Position numbers and translations under genes: made by a program
Assembly: GCA_002449395.1 (NCBI GenBank)
Contig: DKDP01000003.1
Span: 1 to 64,000, forward strand
Reading direction: 5' to 3'
Source of the DNA: Ruminococcaceae bacterium UBA6845
GTDB lineage: Bacteria > Bacillota > Clostridia > Oscillospirales > Acutalibacteraceae
DNA: 64,000 nucleotides
Shown here: positions 54,744 through 63,890 of the stretch, piece after piece
How the letters are laid out: each line of letters starts with the position of its first letter
How positions within the stretch are numbered: the first letter of the stretch is position 1
Notes under the pieces: model-generated
Seen by the model: the letters and a program-made list of their open reading frames with translations, nothing else
Told to the model about the DNA's origin: nothing
Databases searched by the model: none

Positions 54744-55388
54744 ATGATTCCGACATGGAAAATTTATCCCCGCTCCCAGTCAAAGGATACGGTTTATTTA
54801 AAAAATATAATAACGGATCCCACAATCGAGGTGGGCGACTACACATACTACGATGACTTTGAAAACGACCCGAGAGATTTTCAGAAGAACAACGTTCTTT
54901 ATCATTATCCCGAGTGCAATCCCGAGCGGCTTGTGATAGGCAAATTCTGCTCGATCGGCTGCGGCACAAAGTTTATTTTCAATTCAGCCAATCACGATAT
55001 GAACAGCCTTTGCAATTTCCCATTCCCCGTTTTCTTTGAGGAATGGGGGCTTGAAACTGACGTAAAAGCCATTTCGAATGCGTGGGAAAACAAGGGTGAT
55101 ATAATCATCGGCAACGACGTCTGGATCGGCTACGACGCAATCATCCGTGCAGGTGTAACGATCGGCGACGGTGCCATCATCGGTACGAGAGCTTTGGTTA
55201 CAAAGGACGTTGAGCCGTACACGATAGTCGGCGGAATCCCCGCAAAACCGATCCGCAAAAGATTTGACGACGAAACGATCGCCGAGCTTGAGCGCATACG
55301 CTGGTGGGACTGGGACGAAGAAAAAATCAAGCAAAATATTTCTTTAATTCAAAGCGGAGATATTAAGAAACTGTCCGAAAGGAAATAA
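54744..55388 (+). CDS. hexapeptide acetyltransferase (Vat/CatB-like)
   Basis: 214 residues, a left-handed beta-helix acyltransferase of the xenobiotic acetyltransferase group. Catalytic His is likely in NSANHDMNSL (near 82); IIGNDVWIGYDAIIRAGVTIGDGAIIG and YTIVGGIPAKPI are the family C-coil. Length fits Vat (streptogramin A) and CatB (chloramphenicol) enzymes. Whether it confers antibiotic resistance or acts on another substrate cannot be told from sequence. GGAGG site upstream. Confidence 0.85.
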   Translation: MIPTWKIYPRSQSKDTVYLKNIITDPTIEVGDYTYYDDFENDPRDFQKNNVLYHYPECNPERLVIGKFCSIGCGTKFIFNSANHDMNSLCNFPFPVFFEEWGLETDVKAISNAWENKGDIIIGNDVWIGYDAIIRAGVTIGDGAIIGTRALVTKDVEPYTIVGGIPAKPIRKRFDDETIAELERIRWWDWDEEKIKQNISLIQSGDIKKLSERK

Positions 55389-55390
55389 AT

Positions 55391-56296
55391 ATGGAAAACA
55401 AAGCAAGTATAACCGCCCTTATGTCATCTTTTGCCCGTACATTTCACGCCGAAAATGAGGAGCATCCCGTTTTTGCGGACACACTCGCTAAAAGATTGAT
55501 GACCGATGAAGAATACAAAATGATTGAAAAATACATTCTCGGTGGCGTTGATTTTTTTGCACCCGAAAAGAAAAACATTTTTGCAAGCGACACCGAAGCC
55601 GTGCGATACATTGTCAACACTCAGCTTGCACCGACGCCTCTGTGCCGTGCGGCGTATTGCGAGAGGGCAATAAAAACTGCGGCAATGACGGGCACGGAAC
55701 AGTTCGTTATTCTCGGTGCAGGATTTGACACATTCGCTCTGCGTGAAAAGAAATTTATTCAAAAATATAAAGTTTTTGAAGTCGATCATCCCTTGACGCA
55801 GGCGGATAAAATCAACCGCATTGAACGTGCCGATTTGGAGGTGCCGAAGAATCTTAATTTTGTCGGCGTTGATTTTACAAAAGACAGTCTCTCGGATAAA
55901 TTGCTTGAGGCAGGCTTTGACACGAGCAAAAAAACTTTTTTCTCGTGGCTCGGAGTGAGCTATTATCTTTATTACAATGAGATAAAAAATCTGTTCGGCG
56001 AGCTTGCGAAACTCGGTGCAGAGGGAAGTGAAATTGTTTTTGACTATGCCGATGCAGATCTTTTCGTTGCGGACGAAAAGAGAGTAAAAAATATGCTTGC
56101 GATGGCAAAGGCAGGCGGCGAGGAAATGCGTTCGTGCTTTGACTATATGAGCATTGAAAAGCTGCTTTCCGACAACGGATTTTTGATTTACGAAATTCTT
56201 ATGCCGCACGACATTCAATCCGAAATTATCGACCCATCGGGTTCGGACATCAAAGCATTTGAGCATATAAATTATATTAAAGCGGTTTTGAAATGA
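55391..56296 (+). CDS. leucine carboxyl methyltransferase-family SAM methyltransferase
   Basis: 301 residues. ILGAGFDTFALRE (SAM motif I, near 114-126) and VFEVDHPLTQADK (motif II), SWLGVSYYL and VFDYAD are typical of the Ppm1/Tcmp/LCMT family, in bacteria often polyketide or O-methyltransferases of unknown substrate. It starts 2 bases after the acetyltransferase stop. AAAGGAAA site. Confidence 0.87.
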   Translation: MENKASITALMSSFARTFHAENEEHPVFADTLAKRLMTDEEYKMIEKYILGGVDFFAPEKKNIFASDTEAVRYIVNTQLAPTPLCRAAYCERAIKTAAMTGTEQFVILGAGFDTFALREKKFIQKYKVFEVDHPLTQADKINRIERADLEVPKNLNFVGVDFTKDSLSDKLLEAGFDTSKKTFFSWLGVSYYLYYNEIKNLFGELAKLGAEGSEIVFDYADADLFVADEKRVKNMLAMAKAGGEEMRSCFDYMSIEKLLSDNGFLIYEILMPHDIQSEIIDPSGSDIKAFEHINYIKAVLK

Positions 56297-56305
56297 GGTG
56301 GGACA

Positions 56306-56623
56306 ATGGCGACATCGGCTGATTATATTGAATTTGTGTGTGAGCGCCTGAATAAATTCAGCGAAATCCGCACAAGAAAAATGTTCGGAGAGTATATGGT
56401 TTATTATAGGGACAGACCGATCCTTACGGTTTGCGACAACACGGTTTTTGTGAAAAAGCTGCCCGAGCTTGCGGAGATGATGAAAGACGCAGAATGCGGA
56501 TTCCCGTATGAGGGCGCAAAGGAGAGCTATATTCTCGATATTGAAAACGATGGACTTTTGGATAGGATCATTCCGCTTCTCGGCGAGATTGTTCCTCTGC
56601 CGAAACCTAAGAAAAAGAAGTGA
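56306..56623 (+). CDS. TfoX N-terminal domain protein
   Basis: 105 residues, the N-terminal TfoX domain alone (RKMFGEYMVYYRDRPI, VFVKKLPE), without the C-terminal half of the competence regulator. Such short forms are common and have no firm function. GAGGTGGG site, 9 bases after the methyltransferase. Confidence 0.85.
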   Translation: MATSADYIEFVCERLNKFSEIRTRKMFGEYMVYYRDRPILTVCDNTVFVKKLPELAEMMKDAECGFPYEGAKESYILDIENDGLLDRIIPLLGEIVPLPKPKKKK

Positions 56624-56628
56624 GTTTT

Positions 56629-57537
56629 ATGAAATCAAGATACAAAATTGCGAGAAGAATTTTAATTTTCTGGACGCTGTTTATCGGCATAGGCGCAGTT
56701 CTTGGAGCAACAATGATGTTTGTTGACACCACGGGCAAAACAATGGGAATGGATGCAATGCTTCCTTATTTTCAAAAGCTCCCGTTTGCCGAATATGTTT
56801 TTCAGGATTATCTTTTCTCAGGATTTGCATTGCTCATCGTCAACGGAATTACAAATCTGACGGCGGCGCTTTTGCTTTTTAAAAATAGGAAAGCAGGCAT
56901 TTACTGCGGCGGGATTTTCGGCGTGACGCTTATGCTGTGGATATGTATTCAGTTCTATATGTTTCCGCTGAATTTTATGTCCACGATCTATTTTATCTTC
57001 GGATTTTTGCAGGCCGTGACAGGCTATGCGGCGTGGGTGTTTTACACTCAGGAGAATTTTATCGTTGACGAAAGCAAATATAAAAATATCGGGACAAATA
57101 AGAATCGCCTTGTTGTCTATTTCTCAAGAATGGGCTACGTGAAAACAAAAGCGCTTGAGGAGGCCGACCGCACGGGTGCAGAAATTTATGAGGTCAAATC
57201 GACTGAATTGACCGAGGGAACAAAGGGCTTTTGGTGGTGCGGACGTTACGGAATGCACCGCTGGGAGATGCCGATTGAACCGATTACGGTCGATCTTTCA
57301 AGGTTCGATCACGTTACGGTCTGCTCACCGATCTGGGTGTTCAATCTTGCGGCTCCGATGCGCTCATTTTGCAAACAGGCGCACGGAAAAATCAAAGAGG
57401 CTGACTACATACTTGTTCACCACAACAAAAGCGATTACAAAAACGCCGCCGAGGAGATGGACGGACTGCTCGGGATAAAACATACAAAGCTGACGAGTTT
57501 TTACTGCCGTGAAGGAAGATTCGGAAAGAGCAGGTAA
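56629..57537 (+). CDS. membrane protein fused to a flavodoxin-like domain
   Basis: 302 residues. Residues about 10-130 form four membrane helices; residues about 155-302 resemble a flavodoxin, beginning LVVYFSRMGYVKTKALEEA (phosphate-loop like) and containing DHVTVCSPIWVFNLAAPMRSF, the loop that covers the flavin edge. The start is ATG 56629; a GTG at 56620 overlaps the previous stop. A membrane-tethered flavodoxin could pass electrons to a membrane partner; none is encoded nearby. Confidence 0.75.
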   Translation: MKSRYKIARRILIFWTLFIGIGAVLGATMMFVDTTGKTMGMDAMLPYFQKLPFAEYVFQDYLFSGFALLIVNGITNLTAALLLFKNRKAGIYCGGIFGVTLMLWICIQFYMFPLNFMSTIYFIFGFLQAVTGYAAWVFYTQENFIVDESKYKNIGTNKNRLVVYFSRMGYVKTKALEEADRTGAEIYEVKSTELTEGTKGFWWCGRYGMHRWEMPIEPITVDLSRFDHVTVCSPIWVFNLAAPMRSFCKQAHGKIKEADYILVHHNKSDYKNAAEEMDGLLGIKHTKLTSFYCREGRFGKSR

Positions 57538-57545
57538 TTGTTTTC

Positions 57546-57574
57546 TTGACATCGCTTTTACGGTATGGTAATCT
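57546..57574 (+). promoter_or_regulatory. promoter of the acyltransferase-ABC operon
   Basis: TTGACA (57546-57551), 17-base spacer, TAATCT (57569-57574). Confidence 0.55.
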
Positions 57575-57606
57575 TTAATCAAGACAGTAGCGAAACGGAG
57601 AAAAAT

Positions 57607-58665
57607 ATGGGAGAAACTTTGCGGAAAAAACGCATTGCCTGGATAGATAATGCAAGGGCGATTGCAATATTTTTCATTGTCCTCGGGCATATAAATGTCA
57701 GCGGACAGTTCTGCACTTATCTCAATTCATTTCACGTTCCGCTTTTCTTTTTTATCTCGGGGCTTACGTTCAGCGCAAAGGATAAGCCGCTTGTTTTTCT
57801 GAAGAAAAAGGTTAAGAGAATACTTGTCCCTTACTGGATTTTTTCGTTGATAAGTATTTTTGTTTACCTCGTTTTCGGCAGGGTTGCCGCAAATAAGCTC
57901 GAGGGAACCGACTATATGCTCAGTCTCAGGCAGTGTATCTACGGTATGCTTTACGGCGCACGGGGCAACGGCTTTATGAGCTGGAACAGACCGCTGTGGT
58001 TTTTGCCGTGTCTGTTTTCGCTGCTCGTGATCGCTTATCTTATAAGACGGTTCGCTTTCCGCAACAGCGACAATATCGTCTTTACGATAGTTTCGCTGAT
58101 AATTTGCTTCTTAATGTTCAGAAAGATGCTGTACGTTAATTATTTTCCTGTGCTTCCGTTCGGACTGACTCAGGCGGCGAGCGCTTCACCGTTCTTTATA
58201 CTCGGCATTTTGACGAGGCAGGTTACGGACGGCTGCGGAGAAAAAATCAAACTGAAAATCGGATGGAGAATTGCGCTGTGCGCCGTGCTCATTGCCGCAG
58301 GTGCGTTTGTCAATTTGCGCAACACAACGTTTGTCGGATTTTCTTACAATCAGTTCGGCAATCTCTGGATTTATACGCTGTCGGCGGTGCTGAGCGTTTT
58401 CGGCTGGTGTCTTTTTTCGGGACTTTTCAAGTCGAAGGCGGTCGAATATGTCGGCAACAACACTATGACAATTCTTGTTATGCACAAGTTCCCGATAGTT
58501 TTTTATTCGCTTATTTCAATTCCGGGACTGTCGGAAAATATTTTTATCGGAATTTTATTTTCGGCGCTGACTGTTGCAATGTGTCTCGGCGTCGGGTTTA
58601 TAATTGAAAAAATTTGTCCGTTTATTATCGGCAAGGAAAAGAGGAGAGCCAATGCTCAGAATTGA
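57607..58665 (+). CDS. acyltransferase family 3 membrane protein
   Basis: 352 residues, ten membrane helices. IAWIDNARAIAIFFIVLGH, with the active-site-like His at the end of helix 1, and FHVPLFFFISG are the acyltransferase-3 hallmarks (O-acetylation of surface glycans). Start ATG 57607 is after the promoter; the earlier ATG at 57565 would lie within it. GGAGA site. Ends 14 bases into the next gene. Confidence 0.9.
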   Translation: MGETLRKKRIAWIDNARAIAIFFIVLGHINVSGQFCTYLNSFHVPLFFFISGLTFSAKDKPLVFLKKKVKRILVPYWIFSLISIFVYLVFGRVAANKLEGTDYMLSLRQCIYGMLYGARGNGFMSWNRPLWFLPCLFSLLVIAYLIRRFAFRNSDNIVFTIVSLIICFLMFRKMLYVNYFPVLPFGLTQAASASPFFILGILTRQVTDGCGEKIKLKIGWRIALCAVLIAAGAFVNLRNTTFVGFSYNQFGNLWIYTLSAVLSVFGWCLFSGLFKSKAVEYVGNNTMTILVMHKFPIVFYSLISIPGLSENIFIGILFSALTVAMCLGVGFIIEKICPFIIGKEKRRANAQN

Positions 58666-59359
58666 ACATCTTACAAAAAAATACGGTGAACATAAAGCGG
58701 TGGATAATCTGTCGCTTCATATCGCACCGGGTGAAATTTACGGCTTCATCGGTCACAACGGAGCCGGAAAAACAACAACGCTGAAGTCCGTTGTCGGCAT
58801 TCTTCAGTTCGATGAGGGAGAGATATACGTTAACGGTACGTCGGTAAAAAGTGATCCGCTGAAGTGCAAAAAGGAGCTTGCATACATTCCCGACAATCCG
58901 GACATCTATGAGTTTATGACGGGAATAAAATATCTTAATTTTGTCGGTGATGTTTTCGGCGTCGGAGCGGATGACAGACAGGAAAAAATCAGGAAGTATG
59001 CCGATATGTTCGAGCTGACGGCGGATCTCGCTCAGCCGATTTCAACCTACTCCCACGGAATGAAGCAGAAACTTGCCATAATTTCCGCTTGGATTCACAG
59101 CCCGAAGCTCATCATTATGGATGAACCGTTTGTCGGACTTGACCCGAAAGCGGCGCATCTCCTCAAGGGTATGATGCGTGAGGTCTGCGACAACGGCGGT
59201 GCGATTTTCTTCTCCACTCACGTTCTTGAGGTTGCGGAAAAGCTCTGCGATAAAATTGCGATTATAAAAGAGGGCAAGCTGATTCGTTCGGGCACAATGG
59301 AAGAGGTCAAGGGCGACGACAGCCTTGAAGAAGTTTTCCTTGAACTGGAGGAAGAATAA
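58652..59359 (+). CDS. ABC transporter ATPase
   Basis: 235 residues. Walker A GHNGAGKTTT (near 38), signature YSHGMKQKL, Walker B LIIMDEPFVGLD, with the ABC-2 type exporter pattern. Start ATG 58652 (GGAGAG site) overlaps the acyltransferase end. Stop overlaps the permease start (TAATG). Confidence 0.94.
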   Translation: MLRIEHLTKKYGEHKAVDNLSLHIAPGEIYGFIGHNGAGKTTTLKSVVGILQFDEGEIYVNGTSVKSDPLKCKKELAYIPDNPDIYEFMTGIKYLNFVGDVFGVGADDRQEKIRKYADMFELTADLAQPISTYSHGMKQKLAIISAWIHSPKLIIMDEPFVGLDPKAAHLLKGMMREVCDNGGAIFFSTHVLEVAEKLCDKIAIIKEGKLIRSGTMEEVKGDDSLEEVFLELEEE

Positions 59360-60951
59360 TGCTGAAACAACTTCTGAAAAAACAGCTGCTTGAAATATTT
59401 CAGAACTTCTTTGTTGACCGAAAGAAAAACAAAGGACGTTCAAAAGCCTCAAGCATAATGATGATCGTCGGATATTTTGTGATGATCTGCGGAATTTTCG
59501 GCGCAATGTTTTCATTTTTTGCTTACAGTATGCTCCCGATTGTCGACAGGGGCTACGGCTGGATGTTCTTCTGCTTTATGGGAATTGTTGCAGTTGCGAT
59601 GGGCGCATTCGGCAGTATTTTCAATACATATTCGGGTCTCTATCTGGCTAAGGATAATGATTTTCTGATTTCGATGCCGATCCCCGTCGGATACATTATG
59701 GCGTCAAGGCTTCTCGGCGTTTATCTTATGGGCACGCTTTATTCGGCACTCGTCATTATTCCTGCGATTATAGTTTATCTTCTGCACGTTCCTTTCAGCG
59801 CAAAGGCTCTGATCTGTGCGATACTTTTTGTTATAATTATTTCGCTGATCGTTATGATTCTTTCCTGTGCGCTTGGCTGGGTGGTTGCAAAAATAAACAG
59901 CAAGCTGAAAAATAAAAGCATTATGACAGTTTTTGTCTCGCTTGTTTTTCTTGCGATATACTATGTTTTCTATTTCAAGGCGAATGAAATAATCAGGTCG
60001 ATTATCGCTAACGCCGAGGTATACGGCGACAAGATAAGGGGCTCGGCTTATCCGCTTTATTTCTTCGGCAGAGCAGGAGCGGGGGATATTGCCGCAAACC
60101 TGATCGTGCTCGTCATTGTCGGAGCTTTGTGTGCGCTGACCTACTATGTTATTGCCCGCAGTTTTATCAAAATTGCAACAGCGTCGCAGAATGTTTCAAA
60201 GAAAAGATACACGGAGAAAAGGGTTAAGACAAAAAGTGCGGATTCCGCTTTGCTCGGCAAGGAGCTTCAGCGGTTCCTCTCAAGCCCGAACTATATTCTC
60301 AATTGCGGACTCGGTATACTGATTCTTATCGGAGCAGGGGTGTTTGTGCTTATCAAGAGCAGCTGGCTTCTCGGCGGTATAACAAATATTTTCGGCAGTG
60401 ATAATTTCGTCTGTGTTATTGCGTCTGCGCTGATCTGTCTCATCGCCTCAATGAACGATATGTCCGCCCCGTCAATTTCGCTTGAGGGAAAGAATATTTG
60501 GATTGCTCAGTCACTGCCCGTCACCTCGTGGCAGGCGATTAAGGCGAAGAGGAACTGCCACCTCCTGCTTACCTGTGTGCCGACGCTCATTTGCAGCGTC
60601 TGTGCCGTGATTGCTTTGAAGCCTACGGTTCTCGGTGCGGTTATGATGATTGTAATGCCGCTTGTTTTCGTCCTGTTTTTCTCGATGATCGGTCTTGCGC
60701 TCAATCTCAAATATCCGAACCTTAAATGGACGAATGAGATCACGCCGATCAAGCAGAGTATGAGCGTCTTTGTGTCGATGTTCGGCGGATGGATTTATTC
60801 GATATTGATTATGTTTGCATATTACCCGTTGAGCGGAATAATTTCAAGTGAGATTTATCTCATCGGGGCAGCCGCAGTCACCGGACTTTTATGCCTTGCT
60901 CTTCACTCGTGGCTGAAGAAAAAGGGAACAAAAATTTTTGCGGAGCTTTAA
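59359..60951 (+). CDS. ABC-2 type permease
   Basis: 530 residues with about twelve hydrophobic helices and a long cytoplasmic loop near 275-300 (KKRYTEKRVKTK). Fits the large single-chain permeases of Firmicutes ABC exporters paired with a lone ATPase. Substrate unknown. Translation coupled to the ATPase. Confidence 0.87.
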   Translation: MLKQLLKKQLLEIFQNFFVDRKKNKGRSKASSIMMIVGYFVMICGIFGAMFSFFAYSMLPIVDRGYGWMFFCFMGIVAVAMGAFGSIFNTYSGLYLAKDNDFLISMPIPVGYIMASRLLGVYLMGTLYSALVIIPAIIVYLLHVPFSAKALICAILFVIIISLIVMILSCALGWVVAKINSKLKNKSIMTVFVSLVFLAIYYVFYFKANEIIRSIIANAEVYGDKIRGSAYPLYFFGRAGAGDIAANLIVLVIVGALCALTYYVIARSFIKIATASQNVSKKRYTEKRVKTKSADSALLGKELQRFLSSPNYILNCGLGILILIGAGVFVLIKSSWLLGGITNIFGSDNFVCVIASALICLIASMNDMSAPSISLEGKNIWIAQSLPVTSWQAIKAKRNCHLLLTCVPTLICSVCAVIALKPTVLGAVMMIVMPLVFVLFFSMIGLALNLKYPNLKWTNEITPIKQSMSVFVSMFGGWIYSILIMFAYYPLSGIISSEIYLIGAAAVTGLLCLALHSWLKKKGTKIFAEL

Positions 60952-60983
60952 AATTAAACAAAAACGAAAGGAGTTGTCGAAGA

Positions 60984-61364
60984 ATGGAGATCGAAGTCGT
61001 TGACGGCTCCTTTTCTGTTTGCAAGGCTGCCGATTTCAGCGGAGTTGATCTGTCGGGAAAGTATACATTTACAGGCGTGAGCGATGAAGAAAATTCGCTG
61101 ATCTGCCTGACGGAAAATGTTCCTGCCAATGTAACCGAGCGTATTGACTGCTGGCGGGCAATGAGAATCAAGGGCATTCTCGATTTTTCCTTGATCGGGA
61201 TTCTTTCGGGGATTCTTACCGTTCTTGCAGATGCAAAAATCGGCATTGCCGCTGTTTCAACTTATAACACGGATTATATTTTTGTCAAGAAAAAAGACCT
61301 CGGAAAGGCTGTTGACGCACTCGCCGTGGCAGGATATAAAATCACTCCCGAAAGGAGAATCTGA
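60984..61364 (+). CDS. ACT-domain (CASTOR-like) protein
   Basis: 126 residues. ENSLICLTENVPANVTER and the final KKKDLGKAVDALAVAGYKI match the paired ACT folds of ACT_7/CASTOR1-like proteins, which bind amino acids. No enzyme domain. GAAAGGAG site. It ends exactly one base before the GH38 start, so the two are co-translated. Confidence 0.8.
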   Translation: MEIEVVDGSFSVCKAADFSGVDLSGKYTFTGVSDEENSLICLTENVPANVTERIDCWRAMRIKGILDFSLIGILSGILTVLADAKIGIAAVSTYNTDYIFVKKKDLGKAVDALAVAGYKITPERRI

Positions 61365-63794
61365 ATGAACAAAAAGATATTTATGATCGGAAACGCCCAT
61401 ATCGATCCTGTGTGGCAGTGGTGCGTGCCGGAGGGACTTGCCGTTGTGAAATCAACCTTCCGTTCGGCGCTTGACAGAATGATTGAGTACCCGAATTACG
61501 TTTTCACTTCTGCGTGCGCTTCCTACTATAAATGGATCAAGCTCAGCGAGCCCGAAATGTTTGAGGAGATAAAACAGAGAATCAAAGAGGGTCGCTGGCA
61601 GTATACGGGCGGAATGTGGGTTCAGCCGGACTGCAATATTCCCTGCGGCGAATCGTTTGCACGCCATCTGCTTTATTCTCAGAGATTTTTTAAGGAAAAT
61701 TTCGGCGATATTGCTCATTCGGGTTACAATGTCGACTCGTTCGGGCACAACGGAATGCTGCCTCAGCTTTTTAAAAAAGCGGGTATGGATAACTATGTCT
61801 ATCACCGCCCGAGCCGTGACACCGAGAAGAAGAATCTGCCCGAAAGCCCCGTTCACTATTGGAAAAGTCCCGACGGAAGCTCGGTTCTCGCTTACCGTAT
61901 TCCTGACGGATACGGCGGAGAGATTCCCGACGAGCGTGTTGAAAGGCTGGAAAAATACGCTCATTCTCAGATGCTTTTTTACGGCGTCGGCAATCACGGC
62001 GGCGGACCGACAAGGGAGCACCTGAACAGCGCCGAAAAGATCATCGAAAAAGGCAATGCGCTTTATTCGGGGGTTGATGGATATTTCAATTATATCCGTG
62101 AAAATGAGAACGAAAATATTCCGATTGTTAATGAGGATCTTCAGCACCACGCAAGCGGCTGTTACAGTGCAAATTCAAAAATAAAAAAGCTCAACCGTGA
62201 AACGGAAAACGAGCTTATATATGCGGAAAAGATTGACGTTCTTTCCTCGGTTCTGACAAAGGCTCAGCCGAAAAGCGCAGAGATCGAAAAGGCGTGGGAA
62301 CGTGTGATGTTCAATCAGTTCCACGACATCCTTGCAGGCTGTTCGATCAAGCCCGCCTACGACGATGCATATGCAGGCTTCGGCTACGCAAAGGAAACGG
62401 CATTGGAGATCGGCAGCTTTGCGGCTGAGAGAATCTCGTGGAGAGTTAACACGACAAAATTCTTTGACGCCGAGCCGTCGGGCATAAGAGGCCGCCTTTG
62501 GATCAGAAAAGGCGAGGGCGCTCCGATGGTTGTGTTCAATCCCCATTCGTTCCCCGTCAAAGGAACAGCGAGCTTCGGCGAGCATTGGGTATCGGGCGTT
62601 GTTGATGAGAATAACAATGACGTTGAATTTCAGATGGTAAGAGCACCGTATACCGACGGTCGGAGCGTAAACAGATGCCTCTTCGAGGTTGAGATTCCTG
62701 CATACGGATATGCAACATATTTCATCTTTAAGGACGAGCAGAACTATGTTCCGCAGAAAAGAGAAAATCAATTTTCAATCGGTGAAAGATTTATTGAGAA
62801 TAGCGTTGTGCGCCTTGAATTTGACGATGACGGACGCATCATCTCATATTTTAATAAGAAAAAGAACAAGGAGTTTTGCGACAGACCGATGGGTGCAGTC
62901 GTCTGCGAGGACAGGGACAGCGACACGTGGGGCCATCTTGTGTTCGATTTCAACAAGGATGTCGGAGCTTTCGGCAATGCGGAATTTGAAATTGCCGAAA
63001 CAGGAACGCTCCGTGCGACACTCAAGGTCAAAACACATTACAATGATTCCGAGCTGACTCAGTATTACACGCTTTACAAGGACAGCGACAAGGTTGAGGT
63101 AAGGTGCAAAACACAGTTCAGAGAGGACTATAAGGTTCTCAAGCTGACATTCCCGATCGCCGTAAACAAGCCGACTGCGGTTTATTCAATGCCGTTCGGA
63201 TTTATAAAGAAGTCGACAAACGGTGAGGAAGAGCCTGCTCAGGGCTGGACGGCTCTTGAGGACGGCACAGACGGCTTTGCACTGATCAACAACGGACGTT
63301 ACAGCTTCTGTGCAATAGGAAACGAGATGAGAATGATCGCCGCCAGAGCGTGCGCATATCTTGATCATTACGGTCAGAAAACACGTGACACCAATATGGA
63401 GATGCTTGACCGTGACGAGCTTGAGTTTACATATGCGTTTATGACATACAAGAGCGGCAATTATTCGGAGCTCGTGCGTGAGGCGGAAGTCCTCAACAGT
63501 CCGCTCAGGCTCTATCAGGAAACTCATCATAAGGGAACGCTTCCGCCGAGCTACTGCGGAATGAGCGTCGATACCGACAATGTAATTGTTCAGACGGTTA
63601 AAATCGCAGAGGATGACAGCGGATATGTGCTTCGTGCGATTGAGACAGGCGGAAAGCCATGCACGGCAACGCTCGATCTGAAATTCATCGGCAGAAAGGC
63701 AGTGCTGAATTTCCGCCCGCAGGAGTTCAAGACGGTATATGTCCCGCTTGACGGCAGAGAAATAAAGGAAATTCTGCTTACGGAGTTGGGATAA
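61365..63794 (+). CDS. GH38 alpha-mannosidase
   Basis: 809 residues, no signal peptide, so cytoplasmic. Zn ligands H12 and D14 in GNAHIDPVWQW, the nucleophile D124 in NVDSFGHNG, and QFHDILAGCSI (His near 318) are GH38 active-site residues. The alpha-helical and beta-sandwich domains follow. Shorter than the 1000-residue animal enzymes, normal for bacterial ones. Likely trims alpha-mannosides of host N-glycans or yeast mannan imported elsewhere. Adjacent ACT-domain and exporter genes have no obvious sugar role. Confidence 0.93.
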   Translation: MNKKIFMIGNAHIDPVWQWCVPEGLAVVKSTFRSALDRMIEYPNYVFTSACASYYKWIKLSEPEMFEEIKQRIKEGRWQYTGGMWVQPDCNIPCGESFARHLLYSQRFFKENFGDIAHSGYNVDSFGHNGMLPQLFKKAGMDNYVYHRPSRDTEKKNLPESPVHYWKSPDGSSVLAYRIPDGYGGEIPDERVERLEKYAHSQMLFYGVGNHGGGPTREHLNSAEKIIEKGNALYSGVDGYFNYIRENENENIPIVNEDLQHHASGCYSANSKIKKLNRETENELIYAEKIDVLSSVLTKAQPKSAEIEKAWERVMFNQFHDILAGCSIKPAYDDAYAGFGYAKETALEIGSFAAERISWRVNTTKFFDAEPSGIRGRLWIRKGEGAPMVVFNPHSFPVKGTASFGEHWVSGVVDENNNDVEFQMVRAPYTDGRSVNRCLFEVEIPAYGYATYFIFKDEQNYVPQKRENQFSIGERFIENSVVRLEFDDDGRIISYFNKKKNKEFCDRPMGAVVCEDRDSDTWGHLVFDFNKDVGAFGNAEFEIAETGTLRATLKVKTHYNDSELTQYYTLYKDSDKVEVRCKTQFREDYKVLKLTFPIAVNKPTAVYSMPFGFIKKSTNGEEEPAQGWTALEDGTDGFALINNGRYSFCAIGNEMRMIAARACAYLDHYGQKTRDTNMEMLDRDELEFTYAFMTYKSGNYSELVREAEVLNSPLRLYQETHHKGTLPPSYCGMSVDTDNVIVQTVKIAEDDSGYVLRAIETGGKPCTATLDLKFIGRKAVLNFRPQEFKTVYVPLDGREIKEILLTELG

Positions 63795-63834
63795 ACGCCA
63801 TTGATTTAAGTGATTTCCACAGCATTTAAAGATA

Positions 63835-63879
63835 AAAAGTGAGCCGCTTGCACAGTGCTTTGTGCATCGACTCACTTTT
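63835..63879. terminator. bidirectional terminator after the GH38 gene
   Basis: AAAAGTGAG...TGCACA GTGCTT TGTGCA...CTCACTTTT; lies between the GH38 gene and a convergent partial gene, with T-runs on both strands. Confidence 0.8.
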
Positions 63880-63890
63880 ATTATTTGATT

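Noticed and set aside
55424..56266. 280-codon minus-strand open frame over the LCMT-family gene
   Set aside because: Antisense shadow; Cys/Phe-rich translation with no domain.
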